Of a DNA stretch of 64,000 nt, positions 40,850 to 48,836 are shown piece by piece. The notes beneath the pieces were generated by a model. The model was not told the origin of the DNA, ran no database searches, and was given only the letters and a program-made list of their open reading frames with translations. This DNA comes from Rhizobium leguminosarum (GTDB lineage: Bacteria > Pseudomonadota > Alphaproteobacteria > Rhizobiales > Rhizobiaceae). Where the stretch lies: contig NZ_LWBS01000220.1 in the NCBI RefSeq assembly GCF_001652265.1, forward strand, positions 1-64,000. Direction: 5' to 3'. Positions within the stretch are counted from its first letter, which is position 1. Each line of letters begins with the position of its first letter. The position numbers and the translations under genes are program-made.

Positions 40850-41974
40850 ATGGCCAAGCTTTTCGAACCCACGAAAGTCGGCGACATATCAGTCAAGAAC
40901 CATATCGTCATGGCGCCGCTCACCCGCAACCGTTCGCCGGGCGCGATCCCCAACGACCTCAACGTCGAATATTACCGCCAGCGCGCCACAGCAGGCCTGA
41001 TCATCACCGAAGCAACCGCGATCACCCATCAGGGCCAGGGTTATGCCAACGTGCCGGGTCTCTACAGCAAAGAGGCTCTCGACGGCTGGAAGCGCGTAAC
41101 CGAGGCGGTTCATGCCGCCGGCGGCAAGATCGTCGTCCAGATGTGGCATGTCGGCCGCATCTCGCATACGACGCTGCAGCCGAACGACGGCAAGCCGGTT
41201 TCCTCGACCAATCGCATCGCCAAGGCCAAGACCTATCTGGTCAATGCCGACGGCACCGGCAGCTTTGCCGACACCTCCGAGCCGCGTGCGCTCGATACCG
41301 CCGAAATCCCTGGCATCATCGAGGATTACCGCAAGGCTGCCCGGGCGGCGATCGACGCCGGCTTCGACGGTGTCGAGATCCACGGCGCCAACGGCTACCT
41401 GCTCGACCAGTTCATCCGCGACGGTATCAACGACCGCACCGACCAATATGGCGGCTCGATCGAAAACCGCACCCGCCTGACCTTCAAGGTCGTCGATGCC
41501 GTGGTCAAGGAAATCGGCGCCGGCCGCACTGCGATCCGCATCTCGCCGGTGACGCCATCCGGCGAAAGCTACGATTCCAATCCGCAGGCGACCTTCACCC
41601 ATGTCGTCGAAGGACTAGCCAAATACGACCTCGCCTATATCCATGTCATCGAAGGCCAGACTGGCGGCGACCGCGACTACAAACAGGGCGACAATCCCTC
41701 CTTCGATTACAAGGCGTTGCGCCAGACCTATGAAAAGGCCGGCGGCAAGGCCGACTGGATGGTCAACAACGGCTACGATCGCGATCTGGCGATCGACGCC
41801 GTCGAAAGCGGCCGCGCCGATCTCGTCGCCTTCGGCAAGCCCTTCATCGCCAATCCCGATCTCGTCGAGCGCATGGAACACAACCTGCCGCTCAACACGC
41901 CCGACCAGTCGACCTTCTACGGCGGCACCGGCAAGGGCTATATCGACTATCCCATCCTCGAAAAGGTCGCTTGA
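40850..41974 (+). CDS. old yellow enzyme family alkene reductase (NemA-like)
   Basis: A 374-aa FMN enzyme that uses NADPH to reduce activated C=C bonds, nitro compounds or N-ethylmaleimide. The TIM-barrel landmarks are MAPLTRNRSPG at the FMN site, QMWHVGRISHTTLQP, the substrate-binding block HGANGYLLDQFIRDGIND then RTDQYGGSIENR, and the phosphate-binding VAFGKPFIANPDLVERM. It is the third gene of the arsR-MFS-reductase operon and is followed by a clear terminator. A role in removing electrophiles such as quinones fits the Cys-containing regulator. Confidence 0.93.
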   Translation: MAKLFEPTKVGDISVKNHIVMAPLTRNRSPGAIPNDLNVEYYRQRATAGLIITEATAITHQGQGYANVPGLYSKEALDGWKRVTEAVHAAGGKIVVQMWHVGRISHTTLQPNDGKPVSSTNRIAKAKTYLVNADGTGSFADTSEPRALDTAEIPGIIEDYRKAARAAIDAGFDGVEIHGANGYLLDQFIRDGINDRTDQYGGSIENRTRLTFKVVDAVVKEIGAGRTAIRISPVTPSGESYDSNPQATFTHVVEGLAKYDLAYIHVIEGQTGGDRDYKQGDNPSFDYKALRQTYEKAGGKADWMVNNGYDRDLAIDAVESGRADLVAFGKPFIANPDLVERMEHNLPLNTPDQSTFYGGTGKGYIDYPILEKVA

Positions 41975-41994
41975 ACCTTTCACACGCGAACGCG

Positions 41995-42016
41995 AATCCC
42001 GCCGAAAGGCGGGATT
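41995..42016 (+). terminator. terminator after the old yellow enzyme gene
   Basis: AATCCCGCC (41995-42003) and GGCGGGATT (42008-42016) pair perfectly around a GAAA tetraloop, followed by TCCATTTT. It closes the arsR operon. Confidence 0.8.
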
Positions 42017-42049
42017 TCCATTTTCGACGGGTTTTTGTAGGGTGCCGCC

Positions 42050-42850
42050 ATGTTTGCTCCCTATCTTGATCGCTGGTCGCTAATATCAGACGGCGAGCCC
42101 ATCATCACCCATTCAAGCCGCCTGCTGCCGGTCCTCTGGCAGGATAAGCCCGCCATGCTGAAAGTCGCGGCAGATATCGACGAACGATACGGCGCTCTTC
42201 TGATGCAGTGGTGGGACGGTGACGGTGCAGCCTATGTCTACGCCCATGAGGGCGACGCCGTGCTGCTGGAACGGGCGACGGGAAGACGCTCGCTGCTTGC
42301 CATGGCGATGAACGGCGAGGACGATGAGGCAAGCCGCATCCTCTGCGGGACGGCGGCACGGCTGCATGCGCCGCGCGAAAAACCGCTTCCCGATCCAGTG
42401 CCCCTCACCCGCTGGTTTCGCGATCTGGAACCGGCAGCAGGCAAGCATGGCGGCACGCTTGCCGATTGCTCGGCGATCGCCAACGTCCTCCTTGCCGATC
42501 AGCGTGATGTCACCATCCTCCACGGCGACATCCATCACGGCAACATTCTCGATTTCGAGGTGCGCGGCTGGCTGGCGATCGATCCGAAGCGGCTCCGCGG
42601 CGAGCGCGGCTTCGATTTCGCCAATATCTTCGCCAACGAAGAACTGCCTGTCATCACCGATGCCGCCCGTTTCCGCCGCCAGCTCGCCATCGTTTCAGCG
42701 GAGGCGAAGCTGGAGCCGAAGCGGCTGCTGCAATGGATCGCCGCCTATTCCGGCCTTTCCGCCGCCTGGTTCCTCGGTGATCCGAATGTTCAGCAGGCAG
42801 AAACGGCCCTGACGGTCGCCCGGATCGCGATGGCCGAACTCGAGAGCTAA
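42050..42850 (+). CDS. streptomycin 6-kinase-like aminoglycoside phosphotransferase
   Basis: A 266-aa kinase-fold protein close to the APH(6)/StrB group. The catalytic loop is ILHGDIHHGNILDF and the metal-binding motif is WLAIDPKRLRGERGFDFANIF, both diagnostic for this branch. The glycine-poor N-lobe contains PAMLKVAADIDE. It may phosphorylate streptomycin or a related hydroxyurea-type substrate; chromosomal members do not always confer resistance. Its stop codon overlaps that of the convergent epimerase gene (TAA 42848-42850 and, on the other strand, TAG 42849-42847). Confidence 0.87.
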   Translation: MFAPYLDRWSLISDGEPIITHSSRLLPVLWQDKPAMLKVAADIDERYGALLMQWWDGDGAAYVYAHEGDAVLLERATGRRSLLAMAMNGEDDEASRILCGTAARLHAPREKPLPDPVPLTRWFRDLEPAAGKHGGTLADCSAIANVLLADQRDVTILHGDIHHGNILDFEVRGWLAIDPKRLRGERGFDFANIFANEELPVITDAARFRRQLAIVSAEAKLEPKRLLQWIAAYSGLSAAWFLGDPNVQQAETALTVARIAMAELES

Positions 42851-43872
42851 CCCGCGTTCTGCGACGGGTGCCCGATAAGGTCTGCCGCGGCTTGACGGTG
42901 CGATTCGGGCAGGCAGCCAAGTGCCACGAGCGAAGTCCTGACCGCTTCGTCGATCGGCGTCTGCGGCTCCTTGCCGAGTTCGGCCACAAGCCTGGTGTTC
43001 CGCATCCGCACCGGCAGCTTCCAGAGATAGCGCATCTCCTTGATCTCCCGCATCACCGGAACGAAGGGCGCCGCCAGCGGCACGATCCACCAGGGAAAGC
43101 CGCCGATCTTTGCTTTGCCGCCTGCGACGCGCTTGATTGCTTCGGCCATCTGCATGCCGTCCGCATCCCAGAAGCCCTCCATGTGATAGACGGAGAAAGG
43201 CGGCAGCCGATCGGCCCGCTCGATGAGCTGGGCGATGGTTTCCGCCATGTCTGGCAGGTAGGCCCATTGATGACCGATGCCGCGCCGACCCGGGTTCCTG
43301 ATCGTGCCGACGGGCTTGCCTGGAGTCACGAGACCGGACGAAAACCAGCTATTGGCGGTCGTGCCTGGACCGAAGAAATCCCCTGCCCTGACGATGATGG
43401 CGCCGGCACCGGACTGCGAGGCCGCCTCCAGCCGCTCCTCCATTTCGACGCGGATCGCTCCCTTCTTCGTCGTCGGATGCTGCGGGCTTTCTTCCGTCGG
43501 CGTCGGCAGGGCATCAGGACCAAAATTATAGACGTTGCCCGGCAGCACGATTCGCGCGCCGACGGCGCGAGCAGCGGCGATGGAATTGTCGAGCATCGGC
43601 AGCACCAGCGTTTCCCAGTCGCGGTAGCCGGGTGGGTTGACGGCATGGACGATCAGGCCGACGCCTTCAGCCGCCTTCAGGACGTCGCCGGCATTCATCG
43701 CATCGCCCTGAACCCAGTCGAAGGCTGGCTCGTTCCTCGACACCTTGGCGGCATCACGATTGAGCGCCCGGATGCGCCAGCCGCGCGCAAGCAGCTTGCG
43801 GGCCACCGCGCCGCCGATACCGCCGGTGGCGCCGAGAACGAGGGCCGTCGTCTTCATTATTTCGCTATTCAT
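42847..43872 (-). CDS. NAD(P)-dependent epimerase / SDR-type oxidoreductase
   Basis: A 341-aa extended-SDR protein. The Rossmann motif is ALVLGATGGIGGAVARKL, the active-site region is in VLPGNVYNFG (Tyr) and the substrate domain follows. It resembles NAD-dependent epimerases that act on nucleotide sugars or flavonoid-like compounds; the substrate cannot be assigned. I chose the ATG at 43872 because AAGGAG lies 9 nt upstream. It is divergent from a LysR regulator (95-nt gap), which probably controls it. Confidence 0.82.
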   Translation of the reverse strand: MNSEIMKTTALVLGATGGIGGAVARKLLARGWRIRALNRDAAKVSRNEPAFDWVQGDAMNAGDVLKAAEGVGLIVHAVNPPGYRDWETLVLPMLDNSIAAARAVGARIVLPGNVYNFGPDALPTPTEESPQHPTTKKGAIRVEMEERLEAASQSGAGAIIVRAGDFFGPGTTANSWFSSGLVTPGKPVGTIRNPGRRGIGHQWAYLPDMAETIAQLIERADRLPPFSVYHMEGFWDADGMQMAEAIKRVAGGKAKIGGFPWWIVPLAAPFVPVMREIKEMRYLWKLPVRMRNTRLVAELGKEPQTPIDEAVRTSLVALGCLPESHRQAAADLIGHPSQNAG

Positions 43873-43966
43873 GACAATCATCTCCTTCGATGGGATGAGC
43901 GGATCATGCCATCAGAGGGATATAAACGAAATTGACGAAAGAAATGCATCTGCTATACGAAAATAC

Positions 43967-44866
43967 ATGAACTCCGAACCGAGCTGGGATTTCTACCGCA
44001 GTTTCCTGACCGTGCTCCAACAGGGATCGCTGTCGGCCGCCGCCCGCGAACTGGGGCTGACCCAACCGACCATAGGCCGCCATGTCGACGCACTGGAACT
44101 GGCGATCGGCGCCGAGCTCTTCACCCGCTCGCCGAACGGTCTGCTGCCGACCGACGCCGCACTGGCGCTGAAGCCTTACGCCGAGACGCTGGCGGCAACC
44201 ACGGCCGCCCTTTTACGCACCGCATCCGGGCAGCGCGAGCGCGTGGCTGGAACGGTCAGAATCAGCGCCAGCGAGGTCATCGCCGTCGAAGTGCTGCCCG
44301 GAATTCTCGGACCGCTGCAGGAGGCCTATCCCGAACTGCAGATCGAGCTCTCGGCATCCGATACGATCGAGGACCTGGTGAACCGCGAGGCCGATATCGC
44401 CGTGCGCATGGCCGAGCCGCAGCAGGCTGCACTCGTCGTGCGTCGCATCGGCGATATCCCGCTCGGCTTTCACGCCCATCGCCGCTATCTCGAACGATAC
44501 GGCATTCCGCAAACCCTGGCTGATCTCGCAAACCACCGGCTCATCGGCTTCGACCGGCAGACGGCCTATGTCCGTATGGTGATGAAACGCTATGCGGTGC
44601 CTGGCATCGAATTCTCCTTCCGCTCCGACAACAACCTCGCCCAGCTTTCGGCGATCCGTGCCGGCGTTGGCATCGGCATCTGCCAGACAGGACTCGCGCG
44701 TGAAAATCCCGACCTTGTTCACATCCTGCCTGATGCCTTCAGCCTACCGCTCGGCACGTGGGTGGCGATGCATGAGAGCCTGAAGTCTTCGCCGCGCTGC
44801 CGCGCTACCTTTGACGTATTGGTCAAGGGGCTTCAGGACTATCTCCGATATTCGACCAGCGCATAA
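43967..44866 (+). CDS. LysR family transcriptional regulator
   Basis: A 299-aa LysR regulator with the N-terminal HTH (GSLSAAARELGLTQPTIGRH) and a periplasmic-binding-protein-like effector domain (ISASEVIAVEVLPGILGPLQ, DIAVRMAEPQQ). Start ATG 43967 (MNSEPSWDFYRSFL). It is transcribed away from the epimerase gene, the classical arrangement for a LysR protein controlling its neighbour. The last codons run into a palindromic repeat that also supplies the stop codon (AGC GCA TAA). Confidence 0.92.
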   Translation: MNSEPSWDFYRSFLTVLQQGSLSAAARELGLTQPTIGRHVDALELAIGAELFTRSPNGLLPTDAALALKPYAETLAATTAALLRTASGQRERVAGTVRISASEVIAVEVLPGILGPLQEAYPELQIELSASDTIEDLVNREADIAVRMAEPQQAALVVRRIGDIPLGFHAHRRYLERYGIPQTLADLANHRLIGFDRQTAYVRMVMKRYAVPGIEFSFRSDNNLAQLSAIRAGVGIGICQTGLARENPDLVHILPDAFSLPLGTWVAMHESLKSSPRCRATFDVLVKGLQDYLRYSTSA

Positions 44867-44935
44867 TCGCAAAATCAGAATCGATTTTTGCAAAGAATCA
44901 TGCGCAAATTTCGAAGCGATAGAGCCTCCTTAACG
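44861..44935 (-). repeat. degenerate RIME-like repeat (family A) overlapping the end of the LysR gene
   Basis: GCGCATAATCGC with an ATCGATTTTTGC inner region and ATGCGCAAATT forms the imperfect second palindrome of family A. The following GCGATAGAGCCTCCTTAACG is a weak match to the first one. The TAA stop of the LysR gene (44864-44866) lies inside it. Confidence 0.5.
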
Positions 44936-44963
44936 CGTCTTATCGGACGTACACCCCAGCGGG

Positions 44964-45485
44964 ATGCAAATGACAAAGCACCATGCGGTTGAACTCGTGC
45001 CCTGCGATCCGCAATGGCCGCAAGCCTTCGAGCGCATCCGCGACAGGCTTCTGGCCTTGCTGCCGCAAGCGCTCTCCATCGATCACATCGGCAGCACATC
45101 CATACCAGGCATGACAGCCAAGCCGCTTATCGATATCGATATCGTTCTTCCCGGGCTCGGGCATATCGAGGGCGCCACACGCGTGCTCCTGGCAGAAGGC
45201 TACGAGCCGCGCGGAAACCGCTATGACGACGAGGTCTGGGCGTTTTTATCGAGAGGTTCAGTGCCGGCGGAACGGGTCTACCTTTGCCCTTCCGGCAACG
45301 GCACGCATCGAAACAGGTTGGCTTTCCGGGATTATCTCATCGCGCATCCGCAAGCGGCGGCCGATTATGCCGCGCTCAAAAGCAGGCTGGCAGCCGAATT
45401 CCGGATGGACGGCGACCGTTATACTGCGCACAAGCGCGAATTCGTCAATGCGATCGTCGCGCGGGCATTGACGGGCGATGGTTAG
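44964..45485 (+). CDS. GrpB family (UPF0157) nucleotidyltransferase-fold protein
   Basis: A 173-aa protein of the GrpB/UPF0157 family. The signature is SIDHIGSTSIPGMTAKPLID followed by IDIVL, which resembles a minimal nucleotidyltransferase active site (G-S-T-x-x-x-G, D-x-D). Further family blocks are LAEGYEPRGN and FRDYLIAHPQAAADYAALK. The biochemical activity is not established. Two ATGs (44964, 44970) are possible. It converges on the DUF2188 gene with 2 nt between. Confidence 0.85.
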   Translation: MQMTKHHAVELVPCDPQWPQAFERIRDRLLALLPQALSIDHIGSTSIPGMTAKPLIDIDIVLPGLGHIEGATRVLLAEGYEPRGNRYDDEVWAFLSRGSVPAERVYLCPSGNGTHRNRLAFRDYLIAHPQAAADYAALKSRLAAEFRMDGDRYTAHKREFVNAIVARALTGDG

Positions 45486-45487
45486 CT

Positions 45488-45769
45488 TCAGATGCCTTGC
45501 GAGGCTTCGGCTGTACGGTCCTTCCACAAGCCGTCCACCACCTCGGTTTCCGGCCGATCGCCGCCCTCGGCATATTCCTCATGCCATTTGCCGTTCTCGT
45601 CCTGCCAACTGATCTCGGCGGAATCGCCGCCGACCTGCTGTTCGGCCGCGACGATGCGTGCAGCTTCGAGCGCCTCGGCATGGGTCGGGAATGCCTCGGA
45701 ATAGACACCTCCCAGCCTGTAGGCCCAGCCGCCGTCATGCGGCACGACTTCATAGACCACCTTGATCAT
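45488..45769 (-). CDS. DUF2188 domain-containing protein
   Basis: A 93-aa protein with the DUF2188 pattern: an opening VVYEVVPHDGGWAYRLGG, a central FPTHAEALEAARIVAAEQ helix and a strand with ISWQDENGKWHEEYAEG. These are small soluble proteins of unknown role, often stress-related. It is a single gene, convergent with the GrpB gene. Confidence 0.75.
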   Translation of the reverse strand: MIKVVYEVVPHDGGWAYRLGGVYSEAFPTHAEALEAARIVAAEQQVGGDSAEISWQDENGKWHEEYAEGGDRPETEVVDGLWKDRTAEASQGI

Positions 45770-45976
45770 GCATCCGTCTCCTCATCTTCTTGTTGCGCAT
45801 CCGCACGCTTCCGGACAGGATCCGGATCATCGCGGCCGCTTGACGAGAATTCGAGGACGCCGCGATCTGCTTTCCGGCCCCGATGACGTTCAGTATTCCA
45901 TTAAACGCCGAAGACTGCAAATGGCACTCGACCGCGGCTTTCTTGATAGGCGAAATCAGTGACTTAGATAAAATGT

Positions 45977-47098
45977 ATGAATCTGAACAGGAGCAGAGGC
46001 TTGGGGATCGCGTCACGCCTTAAAGAGGAAAAATTTCTGGTCGCCGCACTTGTCGTTGCAGCGATCGCCTATCTCTTGGAACACGCAGTGATCGAGATGG
46101 GGCGCGGCGTCGCGCTGGTTGCCGCCGCGGCCCTGGTCGGCACCATCGTGCTCGCCTCGATCCGTGTTGCCCATCATGCCGAGCTGCTCGCCGTTAAGGT
46201 CGGCGATCCCTACGGCACGATGATCCTGACGCTCTCGGCCGTTGCCGTCGAAGTCATCATCCTCGCCATTATGATGAGCGGCGAGAGCTCGCCGACGCTG
46301 GTACGCGACACGATCTATTCGGCCCTGATGCTCGATATCAACGGCATTCTCGGCCTGGCCGCCCTGCTCGGCGGCCTCAAGCACGGCGAACAGCCCTATA
46401 ACGACAATTCCGGTAAGACCTACGGCGTGATGATCCTCACCGCCATCGGCATCTCGATGATCGTGCCGGAATTCGTGCCCAGCGACAAATGGCACTATTA
46501 TTCCGCCTTCACCATCGTCGCGATGATCGCGCTTTACGGCCTCTTCCTGCGCATGCAGGTTGGCCAGCACAGCTATTTCTTCAGCTACAGCTACCCACGC
46601 TCTGAACGGAAGAAAGAAAGTCCGGACGAGCACGGCCCCGACGAGTCGGCCGCGATCTCGATCGCCACCATTCTCGTCGGCGTCGTCATCATCGGCCTGC
46701 TGGCGGAGTTCATGGCGGCCTTCATGACCGAAGGCCTGCGCGACAGCGGCGCGCCGATCGCCGTGACCGCCGTGGTCGTCGCAGCGATTTCGGCCGCACC
46801 CGAGATCCTGACCGCATTAAGGGCGGCACTCAGGAACCGCATGCAGGCGACGGTCAACATCGCCATGGGCGCCTCGCTGTCGACGGTCATCCTGACCGTG
46901 CCCGTCATGGAAGCGATCGCGCTCTATACCGGCCAGCCCTTCATGATGGCGATGACCCCGGTACAGACGGTGATGGTGGCGATCACGCTGATTGCCGCCG
47001 CGATCAACCTCAACGACGGCGAAACCAACGCCATCGAGGGCATGACGCATTTCATCCTCTTCGCCACCTTCGTCATGCTGACCGCGCTGGGGCTTTGA
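45977..47098 (+). CDS. chaA: Ca2+:H+ (Na+) antiporter, ChaA-like
   Basis: A 373-aa member of the CaCA exchanger superfamily with about 11 membrane helices. The two alpha-repeats are recognisable: the first contains GTMILTLSAVAVEVIILAIM, the second ISAAPEILTALRAALRNRMQ with MGASLSTVILTVPV. An acidic cytoplasmic loop (SPDEHGPDESAA) separates the halves. ChaA exports Ca2+, Na+ or K+ at alkaline pH. Start ATG 45977; no strong ribosome binding site is seen. Confidence 0.88.
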   Translation: MNLNRSRGLGIASRLKEEKFLVAALVVAAIAYLLEHAVIEMGRGVALVAAAALVGTIVLASIRVAHHAELLAVKVGDPYGTMILTLSAVAVEVIILAIMMSGESSPTLVRDTIYSALMLDINGILGLAALLGGLKHGEQPYNDNSGKTYGVMILTAIGISMIVPEFVPSDKWHYYSAFTIVAMIALYGLFLRMQVGQHSYFFSYSYPRSERKKESPDEHGPDESAAISIATILVGVVIIGLLAEFMAAFMTEGLRDSGAPIAVTAVVVAAISAAPEILTALRAALRNRMQATVNIAMGASLSTVILTVPVMEAIALYTGQPFMMAMTPVQTVMVAITLIAAAINLNDGETNAIEGMTHFILFATFVMLTALGL

Positions 47099-47138
47099 AG
47101 GCTCCCGCCCCCGCGGAGGAAGGTAAAGAACAGGCTGT

Positions 47139-47828
47139 TTAGGCGGGCTGTTGGGCGAAGAGCAGGCGTTCGCGGGCTGCGAACCATTCCTCGGCGTAAT
47201 CGTCGTTCTTGTATTCCTCGAAATACGGTCCGCCATCGGTGAAATGGACGTTCTTGGCGTCTTTGCGGTAGTCGTATTCATTGACGAGGTAATTCCACGT
47301 CACCGGCAATTCGCCGATGAGGTCTTCATTCTCCAGCCATTTGAACTGATGCAGTTGCAGCCCGGTCGCGGTATTGACGTAGTTGGGCGTCAGTGCGCGG
47401 CATTCGTCATTGTTGAAGAGGATGAAGCTCGACCAGTTCTTCTTTTCGTACTTGGTCTGCGCCTGGCCGAGGAACTTGGTGTCGATCTTCGGCTGGTAAT
47501 CGTGTTTGACGCACATGACGGCGTAACGCCCGTCGCGCAATGCCCAAAGCTCGGCGATATCGGCACGCATCAGCATGTCGCAATCCATAAAGATGCTCCA
47601 GCCCTCGTAACCGCTCAGATAGGGCGTCAGGAAACGCGAGAAGGAGAACTCCGTGGATTGCATCGCGTTGCGCTGGCGGGTGAAAATCCCGCCAAGATTG
47701 GAGAGCGCAATGGGCGAGAACTCGACCGGGATCGACGACTTCTCGATGATGCTCTGCACGAGAACGTGGTAGGCAACCACTTCCTTGGGATCGAATCCCA
47801 CGAAAATTCGGACGTTCTGTTGTTCCAT
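47139..47828 (-). CDS. glycosyltransferase (GT-A type, DxD motif)
   Basis: A 229-aa cytoplasmic protein with features of nucleotide-sugar transferases: an opening strand RIFVGFDPKEVVAYHVLVQS, the metal-binding WSIFMDCDMLMRADIAELW (DxD), and SSFILFNNDECRALTPNYV. It resembles GT8-like proteins but is shorter. The ATG at 47828 has GAGGTGGA upstream. It is the last of three minus-strand genes (48837-49742, 47924-48793, this one) that seem to build a surface glycan. Sugar and acceptor are unknown. Confidence 0.78.
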   Translation of the reverse strand: MEQQNVRIFVGFDPKEVVAYHVLVQSIIEKSSIPVEFSPIALSNLGGIFTRQRNAMQSTEFSFSRFLTPYLSGYEGWSIFMDCDMLMRADIAELWALRDGRYAVMCVKHDYQPKIDTKFLGQAQTKYEKKNWSSFILFNNDECRALTPNYVNTATGLQLHQFKWLENEDLIGELPVTWNYLVNEYDYRKDAKNVHFTDGGPYFEEYKNDDYAEEWFAARERLLFAQQPA

Positions 47829-47923
47829 TGTCCACCTCGATCGCCAGCATAGAGAGATGAATTGATTGCTATCGGAAACAGCGTTTTTGGCCACCCCCGC
47901 CTGTTAGCAAAGGCCTGCGACAG

Positions 47924-48793
47924 TCATCCCTTCGACTTTTCGAGAAAACGCTGCTTGCGGGTTTTCGGTTTGAACCGCCGAAAGAAATTGTCGACGGCGC
48001 GGATGAATTTAGTGACTGACATCAGCCTGTCGATCTGGCTGTTCGTATTGTCGAGCCGCTCCGACAAGACCTCAGCCGCAGTCATCGCGATCTCGATCGG
48101 CGGCACCTCAGGAAACCGATTGGCGAGCGCCGAATAGGGGCTGGCATTGACGCCGCCCACCATCGAGATCGACCCCATGCGCGCAAAGAGACGCAGGAAG
48201 ATCTGCTCGAACGTCCAATCGTGCACGTCGAACACCTTCCACTTCTCGCTCCGCTTCGCCGAAAAGCCGGCAAGCAGGATCTTGCCCGGCAGCTGCAGAT
48301 CGGCGAGCCACAGCGCTACCGCAAAGCCGCTCGTCGCGATCTTGCCGATCGGATAGAGATCGGCGAGCATTTGTGTCAGATCAAGGTGACGGGCCTTAGC
48401 GCCTTCGAAGCAGCTCTTTTCGCTGAGATTTTCCTCGGCGGAGACCCGGATGTTGACGACGCCGAGGAAATCGTCGCCGCCAAAGAAGCGCAAGACATCC
48501 GCCGCTTCGCGCCGATGGACGATATGGGCGCCCATCACGTCGCTGCGGGCAACCAGCATGGAATGGCCGACGAAGGGTTCGTCGAGCACCTTATAGACCT
48601 TGTTGAAGAAGACGTAGAGCGCCGTCTCCGGCAATTCGCTCCGCAGCCGTTCGAGATCGACCGCCTCGCTGTTTGCTACCAGCACGACGTGGGAGTAGCC
48701 CGACAACAGCGCCTTCCACGCTTCCGGCGTCAAGAAATTGAAGCCGCCATCCGGAGCGGTCGTAGCCTTGTTATCGCTGGGGATTGCTTCCAT
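47924..48793 (-). CDS. hypothetical protein in a glycosyltransferase cluster, possibly a sialyltransferase-like fold
   Basis: A 289-aa protein without signal peptide or clear membrane helices; the C-terminal 30 residues are strongly basic. A GHSMLVARS block and the stretch ATSGFAVALWLADLQLPGKI followed by LLAGFSAKRSEKWKVFDVHD recall the SG...G pattern and H-bearing motifs of GT29/GT42 sialyltransferase-like proteins. That similarity is weak and judged by eye only. It lies between two glycosyltransferase genes on the same strand (43-nt and 95-nt gaps), which supports a role in glycan assembly. If not a transferase, it could be a polysaccharide-related accessory protein. Confidence 0.6.
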   Translation of the reverse strand: MEAIPSDNKATTAPDGGFNFLTPEAWKALLSGYSHVVLVANSEAVDLERLRSELPETALYVFFNKVYKVLDEPFVGHSMLVARSDVMGAHIVHRREAADVLRFFGGDDFLGVVNIRVSAEENLSEKSCFEGAKARHLDLTQMLADLYPIGKIATSGFAVALWLADLQLPGKILLAGFSAKRSEKWKVFDVHDWTFEQIFLRLFARMGSISMVGGVNASPYSALANRFPEVPPIEIAMTAAEVLSERLDNTNSQIDRLMSVTKFIRAVDNFFRRFKPKTRKQRFLEKSKG

Positions 48794-48836
48794 ATCGCCT
48801 CACATGCACTTTCCAAGGACGACGCGGTCCGCCCGA

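Noticed and set aside
45750..46016. 88-codon minus-strand frame in the gap before chaA
   Set aside because: Ser/Arg-rich, overlaps the DUF2188 gene and the chaA start, no ribosome binding site.
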